Position numbers and translations under genes: made by a program
Notes under the pieces: generated by a model
Told to the model about the DNA's origin: nothing
The model's input: only the letters and a program-made list of their open reading frames with translations
Database searches by the model: none
Assembly (NCBI GenBank): GCA_027482985.1
Contig: JAIXVO010000385.1
Span: 1 to 8,441 of the forward strand
Direction: 5' to 3'
Source: Cyanobacteriota bacterium
GTDB lineage: Bacteria; Cyanobacteriota; Cyanobacteriia; Leptolyngbyales; Leptolyngbyaceae
Length of the DNA stretch: 8,441 bases
In this document: piece after piece, positions 1 to 5,914 of the stretch
How positions within the stretch are numbered: the stretch's first letter is position 1
Layout: each line of letters opens with the position of its first letter

Positions 1-221
1 CCAGCGACAACCTGTATGTCAACTTCTTTGCCAACCCAGGTCAAAGCTTTGACAAGGTTGTGTTACGGGCGACAGGGATTGCCTTTGAAAGTGACAACCA
101 TGCTTACCGCACGGCCAATTCGGAAGCCGTTCCCGAACCCACCACGATGGCAGGTTTGGCCCTGGCAGGTGCTGGCTTTGCGGCTGCTCGTCGCAGAAAA
201 CAAAAGGCACAAGCCTCCTAA
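1..221 (+). CDS. PEP-CTERM sorting domain protein, C-terminal fragment (5' end outside window)
   Basis: The reading frame runs from base 3 without a stop to TAA at 219-221 and gives 72 residues; the start lies upstream of the window. The last 32 residues form a textbook PEP-CTERM signal: VPEPTT, a short hydrophobic Ala/Gly/Leu stretch (MAGLALAGAGFAAA), then a basic cluster RRRKQK and a short tail. In bacteria that use exosortase, this tripartite tail anchors exported proteins until the exosortase cleaves at or near PEP. The 40 residues before it (with segments such as LYVNFF and FDKVVLRATGIAF) look like the end of a beta-rich extracellular domain, but I cannot name the family. The gene is convergent with the kinase on the other strand and is followed by a hairpin terminator at 290-311. 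The sorting signal is clear. The function of the mature protein is unknown, and no exosortase gene is in the window. Confidence 0.85.
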   Translation, partial: SDNLYVNFFANPGQSFDKVVLRATGIAFESDNHAYRTANSEAVPEPTTMAGLALAGAGFAAARRRKQKAQAS

Positions 222-289
222 CAGTCAGCCAGAGGTAGCCCCGTTGCTGTCTCCACCAGTGCAACTAAATCTGATTGTCCTTTGAATTC

Positions 290-313
290 AAGGCACCTCA
301 TGAGGTGCCTTTT
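290..313 (+). terminator. Rho-independent terminator after the PEP-CTERM gene
   Basis: The halves AAGGCACCTCA (290-300) and TGAGGTGCCTT (301-311) are exact reverse complements and are followed by a run of five T (309-313). It lies 69 bp after the stop of the PEP-CTERM gene and 52 bp beyond the stop of the convergent kinase gene. On the minus strand the hairpin is the same but only two T follow, so it should work mainly for plus-strand transcription. Confidence 0.85.
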
Positions 314-364
314 TCGCTTTTTGGGATCGTCTCTCAAGCCAGTAAGAGTTGTATTGGCATGAAG

Positions 365-2440
365 TTAGAGATCTTTCCAGGCGTTACCTGATAAAAGGGG
401 CAGACAGACAGTAAAAGTCGCTCCCTGATTGATGCCAGGGCTGTTGGCTGTAATGGTGCCATGATGCAGTTCCACAAGCCGCTGGGTAATCGCCAAACCC
501 AGACCTAATCCATCCTTACTATAGGGAGTTTTCATGTCCGCTTGGAAAAACTGCTTGAAGATATGGGGTAAAAAATCAGCCGCAATTCCTTTACCAGTAT
601 CGGTTACAGTTAGTTGTGCGAGGTCTGTATAGATTTGCTGATCAGAGTCTAGGGAGTCGACTCGGATTTGTTTGAGAAAGAGAGAAACTCGACCTAATTC
701 GGGCGTAAATTTAATCGCATTAGTGAGCAAATTCGTGAGGATCTGTTGGAGCCGATGCAGATCCCCCATGACGACCAAGGGTGCATCAAAAATATAGAAC
801 TCTAAGTCAATCGCTTTTGCTTCAGCCACTAGTTTGAGATTCGCAATCGTGGTTTCTACCACCTGAATGAGATTAATCGGTACTATATCTAAGCGGAGTG
901 CGCCATGAATAATCCGCGATACATCTAATAAGTCTTCAATCAGTTGAGTTTGAGTTTGAGTGCTGCGCTCAATCGTCTTTAATGCTTGTTGCACAGTACC
1001 AGGATCAAAGGTACGCGTTTGCAATAATTTGGCCCATCCCAGAACCGTCGTTAAGGGCGATCGCAACTCATGAGACACCATTGCCAGCAGTTCATCTTTC
1101 GCCTGATTCGCCTGCTCTGCCGCAATCCGAGCCGCATGAGCCTGAGCCAGTAAATTGGCCTGAGCAATGGCAATGCTCACTTGCGTCGCCAGATGTTGGA
1201 GCAATTTGATGTCTAACGCATCCCATTCGCGAGGAGCATAACATTGGTTTGCCACCAATACGCCCCAGAGGGTTTCGCCTTGCAAAATCGGGACTTCTAA
1301 ATTCGCTCGAATTTGCCATTGCTGAAACCACGCAATTTGCTCTGGGAGTAATGCCGTTAGGCAAATATCCGTCATTATCGTTACCTGCCCCCCGTCGCAT
1401 TGGGCCTGTTGCGGGAAGGTTAATTGCCCCACATCGGTGTGTGGCAACAGAATCGAGAGGGTTGGAGTCGCGATCGCTTCCACGGCGACTGTCCCTTGCC
1501 CCTGGGAGTGAAATTGGTAAATAAAGACGCGATCGCAATTGAGAAACTGGCGGACTTCCGTGACGGTAGTTTGCAGAATTTCATCCAGGTTGAGCGATCG
1601 CCGAATTTGTTGGGTAATCTGGCTGATAATGCGTTCCCGTTCCAATTGTTGTTGGCGGCGGGTCACATCCCGCCAAGCGGCCACAAACCCGTCCTCCAAC
1701 TTGCTGACGCGTAAATCATAGGCTTTAGCAATCAGACCGTAAGCCAAACTGCGAGTACAGCGAAAGGCTTCTCGAATGAACGGTTGCCCCTGCTCTACCA
1801 CCTGACAGTAAGCGGCAAATAAACCATTCTCCCGATAAATCGGAAACAGCTCACATAACCTTTGCCCGAGCGCCTCCCGTGCTAGCTGAAAATCTGCCAG
1901 CGCGGCTGTATTTAAGTAATCCATGCGAAAGTCAGTGATCTGACCAGCCGAATCGCGGAGCGCGGAAAAGATGCCGAAACAATCCAGCATATTTTCCACA
2001 GAAGTATGAAAGCGATTTTCACTATGCTGTAACTGGCGGCGGAGTTGCGTATGGGCGATGGCATTATGCAAGGCAAGCTGTAAGCTCTGGGGGGTAATTT
2101 GGCGCTTAATCAGGTAATCTTCTGCACCCGATTTGATCGCCTGCGCCGCGATCGCTTCATCCCCCTGCCCCGTGATCATGACCACAGGCGGACAGGCTTC
2201 TCCATGTTGACCTTTAAGTGCTGCTAAAAACTCCAGACCGTTCGCATCGGGCAACAAAAAATCCAGCAAAATGCCATCGACAGAACCAGACTGACACCGC
2301 TCTAACCCAGCTTCAGCAGACTCTTCCTCCAGAATGGTGTAGAGGCAATCCCGGTCGGCTGTCAAATACCGACGATACAGCTCCCGATCTGGAGCGGCAT
2401 CGTCAATAATCAGAACGGTGTATTGCTGACGGGTGTTCAC
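365..2440 (-). CDS. Sensor histidine kinase with N-terminal receiver domain (REC-PAS-GAF-HisKA-HATPase_c)
   Basis: The product has 691 residues and no membrane segment, so it is probably cytosolic. Residues 7-125 are a receiver domain with acidic pair D13/D14, phospho-acceptor D60, T90 and K112. Residues about 141-262 look like a PAS fold ending in WRDVTRR. Residues about 270-430 are a GAF domain. HisKA carries the H-box MVSHELRSPL with phospho-accepting H457. The ATPase domain has the N-box (N574), DTGKGI (D614) and GLGLGL (644-649), so the kinase appears catalytically complete. The GAF domain resembles cyanobacteriochrome GAFs (LWGVLVANQC, PREW), but the chromophore-binding Cys-His is Glu-Gln (E367-Q368), so it should not bind a bilin covalently there. 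The start is GTG at 2440-2438: an in-frame TGA lies 18-21 nt upstream with no ATG between, and the receiver domain begins within ten residues. The Shine-Dalgarno is weak (GAGG, rather far). The gene is divergent from the phytochrome gene; its receiver could accept phosphate from that kinase (inference). Confidence 0.93.
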   Translation of the reverse strand: MNTRQQYTVLIIDDAAPDRELYRRYLTADRDCLYTILEEESAEAGLERCQSGSVDGILLDFLLPDANGLEFLAALKGQHGEACPPVVMITGQGDEAIAAQAIKSGAEDYLIKRQITPQSLQLALHNAIAHTQLRRQLQHSENRFHTSVENMLDCFGIFSALRDSAGQITDFRMDYLNTAALADFQLAREALGQRLCELFPIYRENGLFAAYCQVVEQGQPFIREAFRCTRSLAYGLIAKAYDLRVSKLEDGFVAAWRDVTRRQQQLERERIISQITQQIRRSLNLDEILQTTVTEVRQFLNCDRVFIYQFHSQGQGTVAVEAIATPTLSILLPHTDVGQLTFPQQAQCDGGQVTIMTDICLTALLPEQIAWFQQWQIRANLEVPILQGETLWGVLVANQCYAPREWDALDIKLLQHLATQVSIAIAQANLLAQAHAARIAAEQANQAKDELLAMVSHELRSPLTTVLGWAKLLQTRTFDPGTVQQALKTIERSTQTQTQLIEDLLDVSRIIHGALRLDIVPINLIQVVETTIANLKLVAEAKAIDLEFYIFDAPLVVMGDLHRLQQILTNLLTNAIKFTPELGRVSLFLKQIRVDSLDSDQQIYTDLAQLTVTDTGKGIAADFLPHIFKQFFQADMKTPYSKDGLGLGLAITQRLVELHHGTITANSPGINQGATFTVCLPLLSGNAWKDL

Positions 2441-2550
2441 AGGGAGCCGAACCTCGTATCAATGACCGCACGAAATTTTAACTAACGAGATAAAATCTAA
2501 AGTTTTATAATGTTGCATTTTTGAAGTTTACATGGTGTATCGATTACTGA

Positions 2551-2585
2551 CTGAATTCAGATCATAAGTACATCGAAAGTATGAT
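2551..2585. repeat. Two adjoining small inverted repeats
   Basis: CTGAATTCAG (2551-2560) is a perfect 10-bp palindrome. It is directly followed by ATCATA (2561-2566) and its reverse complement TATGAT (2580-2585), with 13 bp between. The second element ends exactly where the 30-bp palindrome at 2586 begins. The arms are short, so either could be chance; the direct abutment of all three is what makes them notable. Confidence 0.5.
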
Positions 2586-2615
2586 TTCTTTATCTGTCGA
2601 TCGACAGATAAAGAA
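2586..2615. repeat. Perfect 30-bp palindrome, candidate operator
   Basis: The left half TTCTTTATCTGTCGA (2586-2600) is the exact reverse complement of 2601-2615, with no spacer and no mismatch. The next flanking bases do not pair. It sits 171 bp upstream of the phytochrome ATG and 146 bp upstream of the kinase GTG. Because both flanking genes are read away from it, a terminator role makes little sense. A binding site for a dimeric regulator shared by both genes, or a structured element, is more likely. No specific regulator can be named from the sequence. Confidence 0.7.
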
Positions 2616-2650
2616 TCTTGCTATTTAAGTTAAGTGAGCACCATAAGACA

Positions 2651-2668
2651 TTAGCGTTAGCGATAGCG
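2651..2668 (+). repeat. Three hexamer direct repeats (TTAGCG, TTAGCG, ATAGCG)
   Basis: Three consecutive hexamers, the third differing at its first base, lie 119 bp upstream of the phytochrome start and 35 bp after the large palindrome. They could be a repeated half-site for a regulator or simple slippage; nothing in the sequence decides. Confidence 0.45.
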
Positions 2669-2690
2669 ATCCGGTCAGAGTGGTGAGCAA

Positions 2691-2705
2691 GATTCCGCAG
2701 GAATC
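2691..2705. repeat. Short inverted repeat with 3-nt spacer
   Basis: GATTCC (2691-2696) and GGAATC (2700-2705) flank GCA. A 6-bp stem with a 3-nt loop is possible in the phytochrome leader. It may be a small operator or a chance hairpin. Confidence 0.35.
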
Positions 2706-2772
2706 CGTTTTTACAACGCCTTTTCATTGCCCAAATAATTGAGAATTGTTATGGATGAACAGCAATGGGGAT

Positions 2773-2777
2773 AGGAG
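2773..2777 (+). promoter_or_regulatory. Shine-Dalgarno of the phytochrome gene
   Basis: AGGAG lies 9 nt before ATG 2787 and supports that start. An in-frame TAG at 2772-2774 overlaps it and rules out any upstream in-frame start. Confidence 0.8.
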
Positions 2778-2786
2778 CTAGCAATC

Positions 2787-5084
2787 ATGCAAACAGCCAA
2801 TCAACCGGGTGAGCGCGTCACCTTAACCAATTGCGATCGCGAACCCATCCATGTCCCAGGTGCAATTCAGCCCCATGGGGTGTTGCTGGTTTTATCAGAA
2901 CCCGATCTCAGGATTGAAACGGTTAGTGCTAATGCTGCCTTATTTTTCGGAGAGCCGCCTGCTTATCTTCTGGGCAAGTCCCTCGCTACCATCCTGCAAC
3001 CTGCCCAACTGCGCCTGATTCATCAGTGTTTGCAACGTGATTTTGAGAGTGTTAACCCACTGCCACTGGAAATTAGGCGATCTGGAAGTCTGCTAAACTG
3101 CGCTGGAATTTTGCATCGATCACCACAAGCCCAATTAATTTTGGAACTTGAATTGACAACTGGCCCTGCTCCCCAAAACTTTTTTGACTTCTTCCAAATT
3201 ACTCGCCACCTGCTCAGTCGAATGCATCAAGCGGCTAGTGTGAGTGACCTCGCCGATTTGATTGTGCAAGAAATCCGGATGCTAATTGGGTTCGATCGCG
3301 TCATGGTCTATCAATTTGACCCCAGTGGGGCAGGCTCCGTCATTGCGGAAGCCAAGCGCACCGATCTACCGTCCTACTTAGGTTTGCACTATCCCGATTC
3401 AGACATTCCGCGCCAGGCCAAACAGCTCTATACCTTGAACTGGCTACGTTTAATTCCCCAGGTAGAGTATCAACCCGCCCCGCTTCTTTCTACCCCGGAG
3501 GCCATTCCCAGCGAGGCCTTAGATTTGAGTTTGAGTGTGCTCCGCAGCGTTTCCCCCATTCACATTGAATATTTGCAGAATATGGGAGTCGGGGCTTCGA
3601 TGTCGATTTCGTTAATTCAGCAGCAAAAATTATGGGGCTTGATTGCCTGCCATCATCAAACACCTTTGTTTGTGCCCTATGAACTGCGGACAGTGTGTGA
3701 GTTTTTGGGGCAGGTGATGTCGCTGGAATTGGTGAATAAGGAAGTCACCGAGAATCTGGAATACAAGTTAGCCGTGAAATCGTGGCAGACACAGTTGATT
3801 GAGGCGGTCACGCAAGCGGATGAATTAGGGGCTGGCCTAGTCTGCGATCGCGCCAATTTGTTGGCAGCCGTGGGCGCGGAAGGGGCGGCAGTATGCTTGA
3901 ATGGGCAGCTCCTTCTAGTTGGCAAAACACCCACCCAACCAGAGATTGAAGCCCTCCTGGAGTGGTTGCCGGAGCAGATGCAAAACCATTTATGGGCGAC
4001 CGATGCCTTACCAGCCGCCTATCCTCCAGCTGCCGCGTTTAAGTCCGTCGCCAGTGGCTTATTAGCCCTATCGATTACGAAAGTACCACCGAATTATCTC
4101 CTTTGGTTTCGCCCCGAAATTGTGCAACAGGTGCAGTGGGCAGGCAACCCCGATAAACCCAATCAGGTGGAACTGGATGGCAGTATCACGATTTTTCCAC
4201 GTCAATCTTTTGACCGGTGGCAGGAAACCGTCCGGCAAAAATCTTACCCCTGGCACCCTTATGAAGTGGATGGAGCCATAGAACTCCGGAGTGCGATCGT
4301 GGGCATTGTGTTACGGCAAGCCGATGAATTAGCCACCATTAATTTTGAACTGGAACGCAGTAATGAAGAATTAGATGCCTTTGCATACATTGCCTCCCAT
4401 GATTTAAAGGAACCCCTGCGGGGCATTCATAACTATTCCACTTTTTTGTTAGAGGATTACAGTGAAGTCTTGGCGGCAGATGGCGTCGCCAAGCTGCAAA
4501 CCCTGGTACGCCTGACCGAACGCATGGAGAGTTTGATTAACGCCCTCTTGCACTTTTCCCGGTTAGGCCGGCAGGAGTTGGATGTGCGATCGCTCGACTT
4601 AAACGAATTAGTCCACACCGTCATCGAAATGTTGGACATGAGCCAATCCCATCAAGATGTGGACATTCGGATCCCGCGATCGCTGCCCGTCGTGCAAGGC
4701 GACTTGATCTTGATCGAAGAAGTCTTTACCAATCTCATCAGCAATGCTTTGAAATACAACAATAAGGTGACTCGCTGGATCGAGATCGGCTATTTAGACA
4801 CCGCTCCCGACATTGCCAGCCTCAAACCCAACCACCTCCCGCCTGAAGCATCCCCGCCAACCACCGTGTTATATGTGCGAGACAACGGAATCGGCATTCA
4901 AGCCAAACACCAGGACACCATTTTCCGCATCTTTAAACGGCTGCACGCCCCTGGGAAATATGGGGATGGCACGGGTGCCGGATTAACCATCGTCAAAAAA
5001 ATTATTGAGCGGCATGGGGGTCGAATCTGGGTAGAATCCAATTATGGTGAAGGTTGCACTTTTTACTTTACCTTACCGACCTAA
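2787..5084 (+). CDS. bphP: Bacteriophytochrome, biliverdin-type light-regulated histidine kinase (CphB/BphP-like)
   Basis: The product is a red/far-red photoreceptor kinase of 765 residues, the usual length for the family. Order: PAS (about 15-125), GAF (about 140-320), PHY (about 325-510), HisKA (about 525-595), HATPase_c (about 640-765). C16 (TNCDREPIHVPG) is in the position where BphPs attach biliverdin. The GAF site that is Cys in Cph1 and plants is I258 (SVSPIHIEYL), so phycocyanobilin attachment there is impossible. Pocket residues known from Deinococcus BphP are all present with a constant offset of one: Y175, D206 (in DSDIP), Y215, R221, R253, H259, Y262, S271, S273, H289. The PHY tongue has PRQSF (471-475). 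Kinase motifs are intact: H538 in SHDLKEPLR, N653, D699 (DNGIGI) and GTGAGL (728-733). It is soluble, with no signal peptide. The downstream response regulator 22 bp away is its likely phosphate acceptor. Biliverdin would come from heme oxygenase, encoded elsewhere. Confidence 0.96.
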   Translation: MQTANQPGERVTLTNCDREPIHVPGAIQPHGVLLVLSEPDLRIETVSANAALFFGEPPAYLLGKSLATILQPAQLRLIHQCLQRDFESVNPLPLEIRRSGSLLNCAGILHRSPQAQLILELELTTGPAPQNFFDFFQITRHLLSRMHQAASVSDLADLIVQEIRMLIGFDRVMVYQFDPSGAGSVIAEAKRTDLPSYLGLHYPDSDIPRQAKQLYTLNWLRLIPQVEYQPAPLLSTPEAIPSEALDLSLSVLRSVSPIHIEYLQNMGVGASMSISLIQQQKLWGLIACHHQTPLFVPYELRTVCEFLGQVMSLELVNKEVTENLEYKLAVKSWQTQLIEAVTQADELGAGLVCDRANLLAAVGAEGAAVCLNGQLLLVGKTPTQPEIEALLEWLPEQMQNHLWATDALPAAYPPAAAFKSVASGLLALSITKVPPNYLLWFRPEIVQQVQWAGNPDKPNQVELDGSITIFPRQSFDRWQETVRQKSYPWHPYEVDGAIELRSAIVGIVLRQADELATINFELERSNEELDAFAYIASHDLKEPLRGIHNYSTFLLEDYSEVLAADGVAKLQTLVRLTERMESLINALLHFSRLGRQELDVRSLDLNELVHTVIEMLDMSQSHQDVDIRIPRSLPVVQGDLILIEEVFTNLISNALKYNNKVTRWIEIGYLDTAPDIASLKPNHLPPEASPPTTVLYVRDNGIGIQAKHQDTIFRIFKRLHAPGKYGDGTGAGLTIVKKIIERHGGRIWVESNYGEGCTFYFTLPT

Positions 5085-5106
5085 GTGTCCCTGGTTTGCA
5101 CCGTTC

Positions 5107-5583
5107 ATGCCCACCTTGCCCTCAACGTTGAGTTTGCATCTGCCACCGCTCCTCATCGTCGAAGATAGCGATGAAGATTTTTCTACTTTAGTGCGCATTA
5201 TGCAGGAATTGCAGTTTCAGCATCCGGTCTATCGCGCTTATGATGGCGAAGAAGCGCTGGACTATCTCTACCACCGAGGCCCCTATGCCGATCCGCAGAT
5301 GGCACCCCGTCCCGCCGTGATTCTCATGGATTTGAATCTGCCCGGTACAGACGGTCGCGAAGTGATTATGCAAGTGAAGCAAGACCAAAACCTCAAAAGC
5401 ATTCCCATCGTCGTGCTGACCACCTTTAACAATCCCCGTGATGTGAGTAGCTGCTACCAGTTCGGCATTAACAGCTATATGTTGAAACCGATGGGCATCC
5501 CGGCCCTCAGACAAACTATCCAGAGTTTCTTGCACTACTGGTTCGAGGCGATCGTCCTTCCCACGGATCAGCAGGCGAAATGA
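5107..5583 (+). CDS. rcpB: Rcp-type single-domain response regulator, partner of the phytochrome
   Basis: The product is a CheY-like receiver of 158 residues with no output domain. From ATG 5107: acidic pair E19/D20 (LLIVEDSDED), phospho-acceptor D75 (VILMDLNLPG), T105/T106 and K127-P128 (YMLKP). The C-terminal tail (IQSFLHYWFEAIVLP) resembles the Rcp1/RcpA/RcpB family, in which the extension helps dimer formation. Regulators of this kind lie directly downstream of cyanobacterial phytochromes and take phosphate from them; the name rcpB rests on this position and the biliverdin type of the kinase. The frame stays open back to ATG 5044, overlapping the kinase gene by 41 bp. I prefer 5107 because the extra 21 residues look like read-through of the kinase tail and the receiver fold begins at about residue 14 from 5107. 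Neither start has a good Shine-Dalgarno, so translation may be coupled to the kinase stop. How the signal reaches an output is not visible here. Confidence 0.93.
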   Translation: MPTLPSTLSLHLPPLLIVEDSDEDFSTLVRIMQELQFQHPVYRAYDGEEALDYLYHRGPYADPQMAPRPAVILMDLNLPGTDGREVIMQVKQDQNLKSIPIVVLTTFNNPRDVSSCYQFGINSYMLKPMGIPALRQTIQSFLHYWFEAIVLPTDQQAK

Positions 5584-5618
5584 AGGAGTCAGGAGTCAGA
5601 AGTCAGGAGTCAGGAGTC
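5584..5618 (+). repeat. Five tandem heptanucleotides (AGGAGTC unit), STRR-like
   Basis: Five 7-bp units in a row start at the base after the TGA of the response regulator gene. Four are AGGAGTC; the third is AGAAGTC. Short tandemly repeated heptanucleotides (STRR) are a known feature of many cyanobacterial genomes and are usually intergenic. The array is also the left arm of an inverted repeat with 5759-5781. Confidence 0.85.
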
Positions 5619-5781
5619 AGCAAATCGGGGGAATTGGCTCCTACCAACTCATGACCTAGCGGTACCAACGAACCTCTCTAACCAACATTTTGGCTTTTCC
5701 CTGCCTTGTCATTCTGCACAGCCGTCCCAACAGTTTTTCCTGACATCTAGGCTTGCTCCTGGCTCCTGGCTCCTGACTTCT
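5598..5781. repeat. Inverted repeat with 23-nt arms around a 138-nt core
   Basis: The left arm 5598-5620 (AGAAGTC, AGGAGTC, AGGAGTC, AG) pairs with 5759-5781 (CTGGCTC, CTGGCTC, CTGACTTCT). The only two differences would be G-U pairs in RNA, so a continuous 23-bp stem can form. Pairing stops sharply outside both arms. The layout suggests a degenerate miniature mobile element or hairpin-forming repeat; no transposase and no clear target-site duplication was seen. It could also help end the phytochrome operon transcript. Confidence 0.6.
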
Positions 5782-5821
5782 TTCCCCTCCCTTCCCCTTC
5801 CATCCCCTCCCTCCCCCTCCC
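5777..5821 (-). other. Pyrimidine tract; G-quadruplex motif on the minus strand
   Basis: Of 45 bases, 44 are C or T on the plus strand (the exception is A5802). Within it, 5804-5821 reads as four C-runs of 4, 3, 5 and 3 separated by single T residues. The complement therefore has four G-runs with 1-nt loops, the most stable class of predicted G-quadruplex. It lies 94-111 bp upstream of the next start codon, with the G-rich strand as the template for that gene. Confidence 0.7.
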
Positions 5822-5901
5822 AAATTCCCAGAAAACTCCTCAAAAATGACAAACTGGCGACAGACTTTGGCAGAATGCTCTTTGAGCGCTAACAGATGAG
5901 G

Positions 5902-5907
5902 AAGGAG
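5902..5907 (+). promoter_or_regulatory. Strong Shine-Dalgarno of the DUF1292/DUF3727 gene
   Basis: AAGGAG lies 7 nt before ATG 5915 and fixes that start. It is the best ribosome site in the window. Confidence 0.85.
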
Positions 5908-5914
5908 ATCCGCG

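Larger units (their letters stand above)
2441..2786. promoter_or_regulatory. Divergent intergenic regulatory region between the two kinase genes
   Basis: This 346-bp stretch has no credible gene and must hold the promoters of both flanking genes, which are transcribed away from it. It is AT-rich near the minus-strand gene (2470-2530, with TATAAA-like hexamers on both strands) and holds a stack of inverted repeats at 2551-2615, hexamer direct repeats at 2651-2668 and a small inverted repeat at 2691-2705. I could not assign a sigma-70 promoter with confidence. The best plus-strand candidate is TTGCTA (2618-2623) with CATAAG (2642-2647), spacing 18, each matching the consensus at four of six positions. 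Confidence 0.6.
5584..5914. other. Repeat-rich intergenic region, no gene
   Basis: This 331-bp stretch separates the phytochrome operon from the DUF1292/DUF3727-mltG-yqeG group. It carries heptanucleotide repeats at both ends of a 140-bp core and then a long pyrimidine tract. I see no start-plus-ribosome-site combination giving a plausible protein. The core 5621-5758 matches nothing I recognise. The promoter of the next gene should lie between about 5822 and 5895, but no convincing -35/-10 pair was found. Confidence 0.6.

Noticed and set aside
16..285. Open frame of 89 codons on the plus strand over the PEP-CTERM end
   Set aside because: It is in a different frame from the PEP-CTERM reading frame, has no ribosome site, and its product is low-complexity basic sequence. 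The overlapping frame has an unmistakable sorting signal.
290..311. Fully bidirectional terminator for both convergent genes
   Set aside because: The stem is symmetric, but on the minus strand only two T follow it, so efficient intrinsic termination of the kinase transcript is not supported.
1092..1538. Minus-strand frame of 148 codons inside the kinase gene
   Set aside because: It lies within the kinase GAF/HisKA coding region in another frame, and its translation has no domain pattern. It is a shadow of the real gene.
2586..2615. Terminator role for the 30-bp palindrome
   Set aside because: Both neighbouring genes are transcribed away from it and no T-run follows on either strand.
5188..5535. 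Minus-strand frame of 115 codons antisense to the response regulator
   Set aside because: The plus strand encodes a receiver domain with all key residues; the antisense product is His/Ile-rich without any motif.
5584..5781. CRISPR array
   Set aside because: The repeat unit is 7 bp and contiguous with no spacers. It is a tandem repeat, not repeat-spacer structure.
5867..5895. Promoter TTGGCA - 17 nt - TAACAG before the DUF1292/DUF3727 gene
   Set aside because: The -35 match is good, but the -10 matches at only three positions and transcription would start inside the Shine-Dalgarno, leaving no usable leader.
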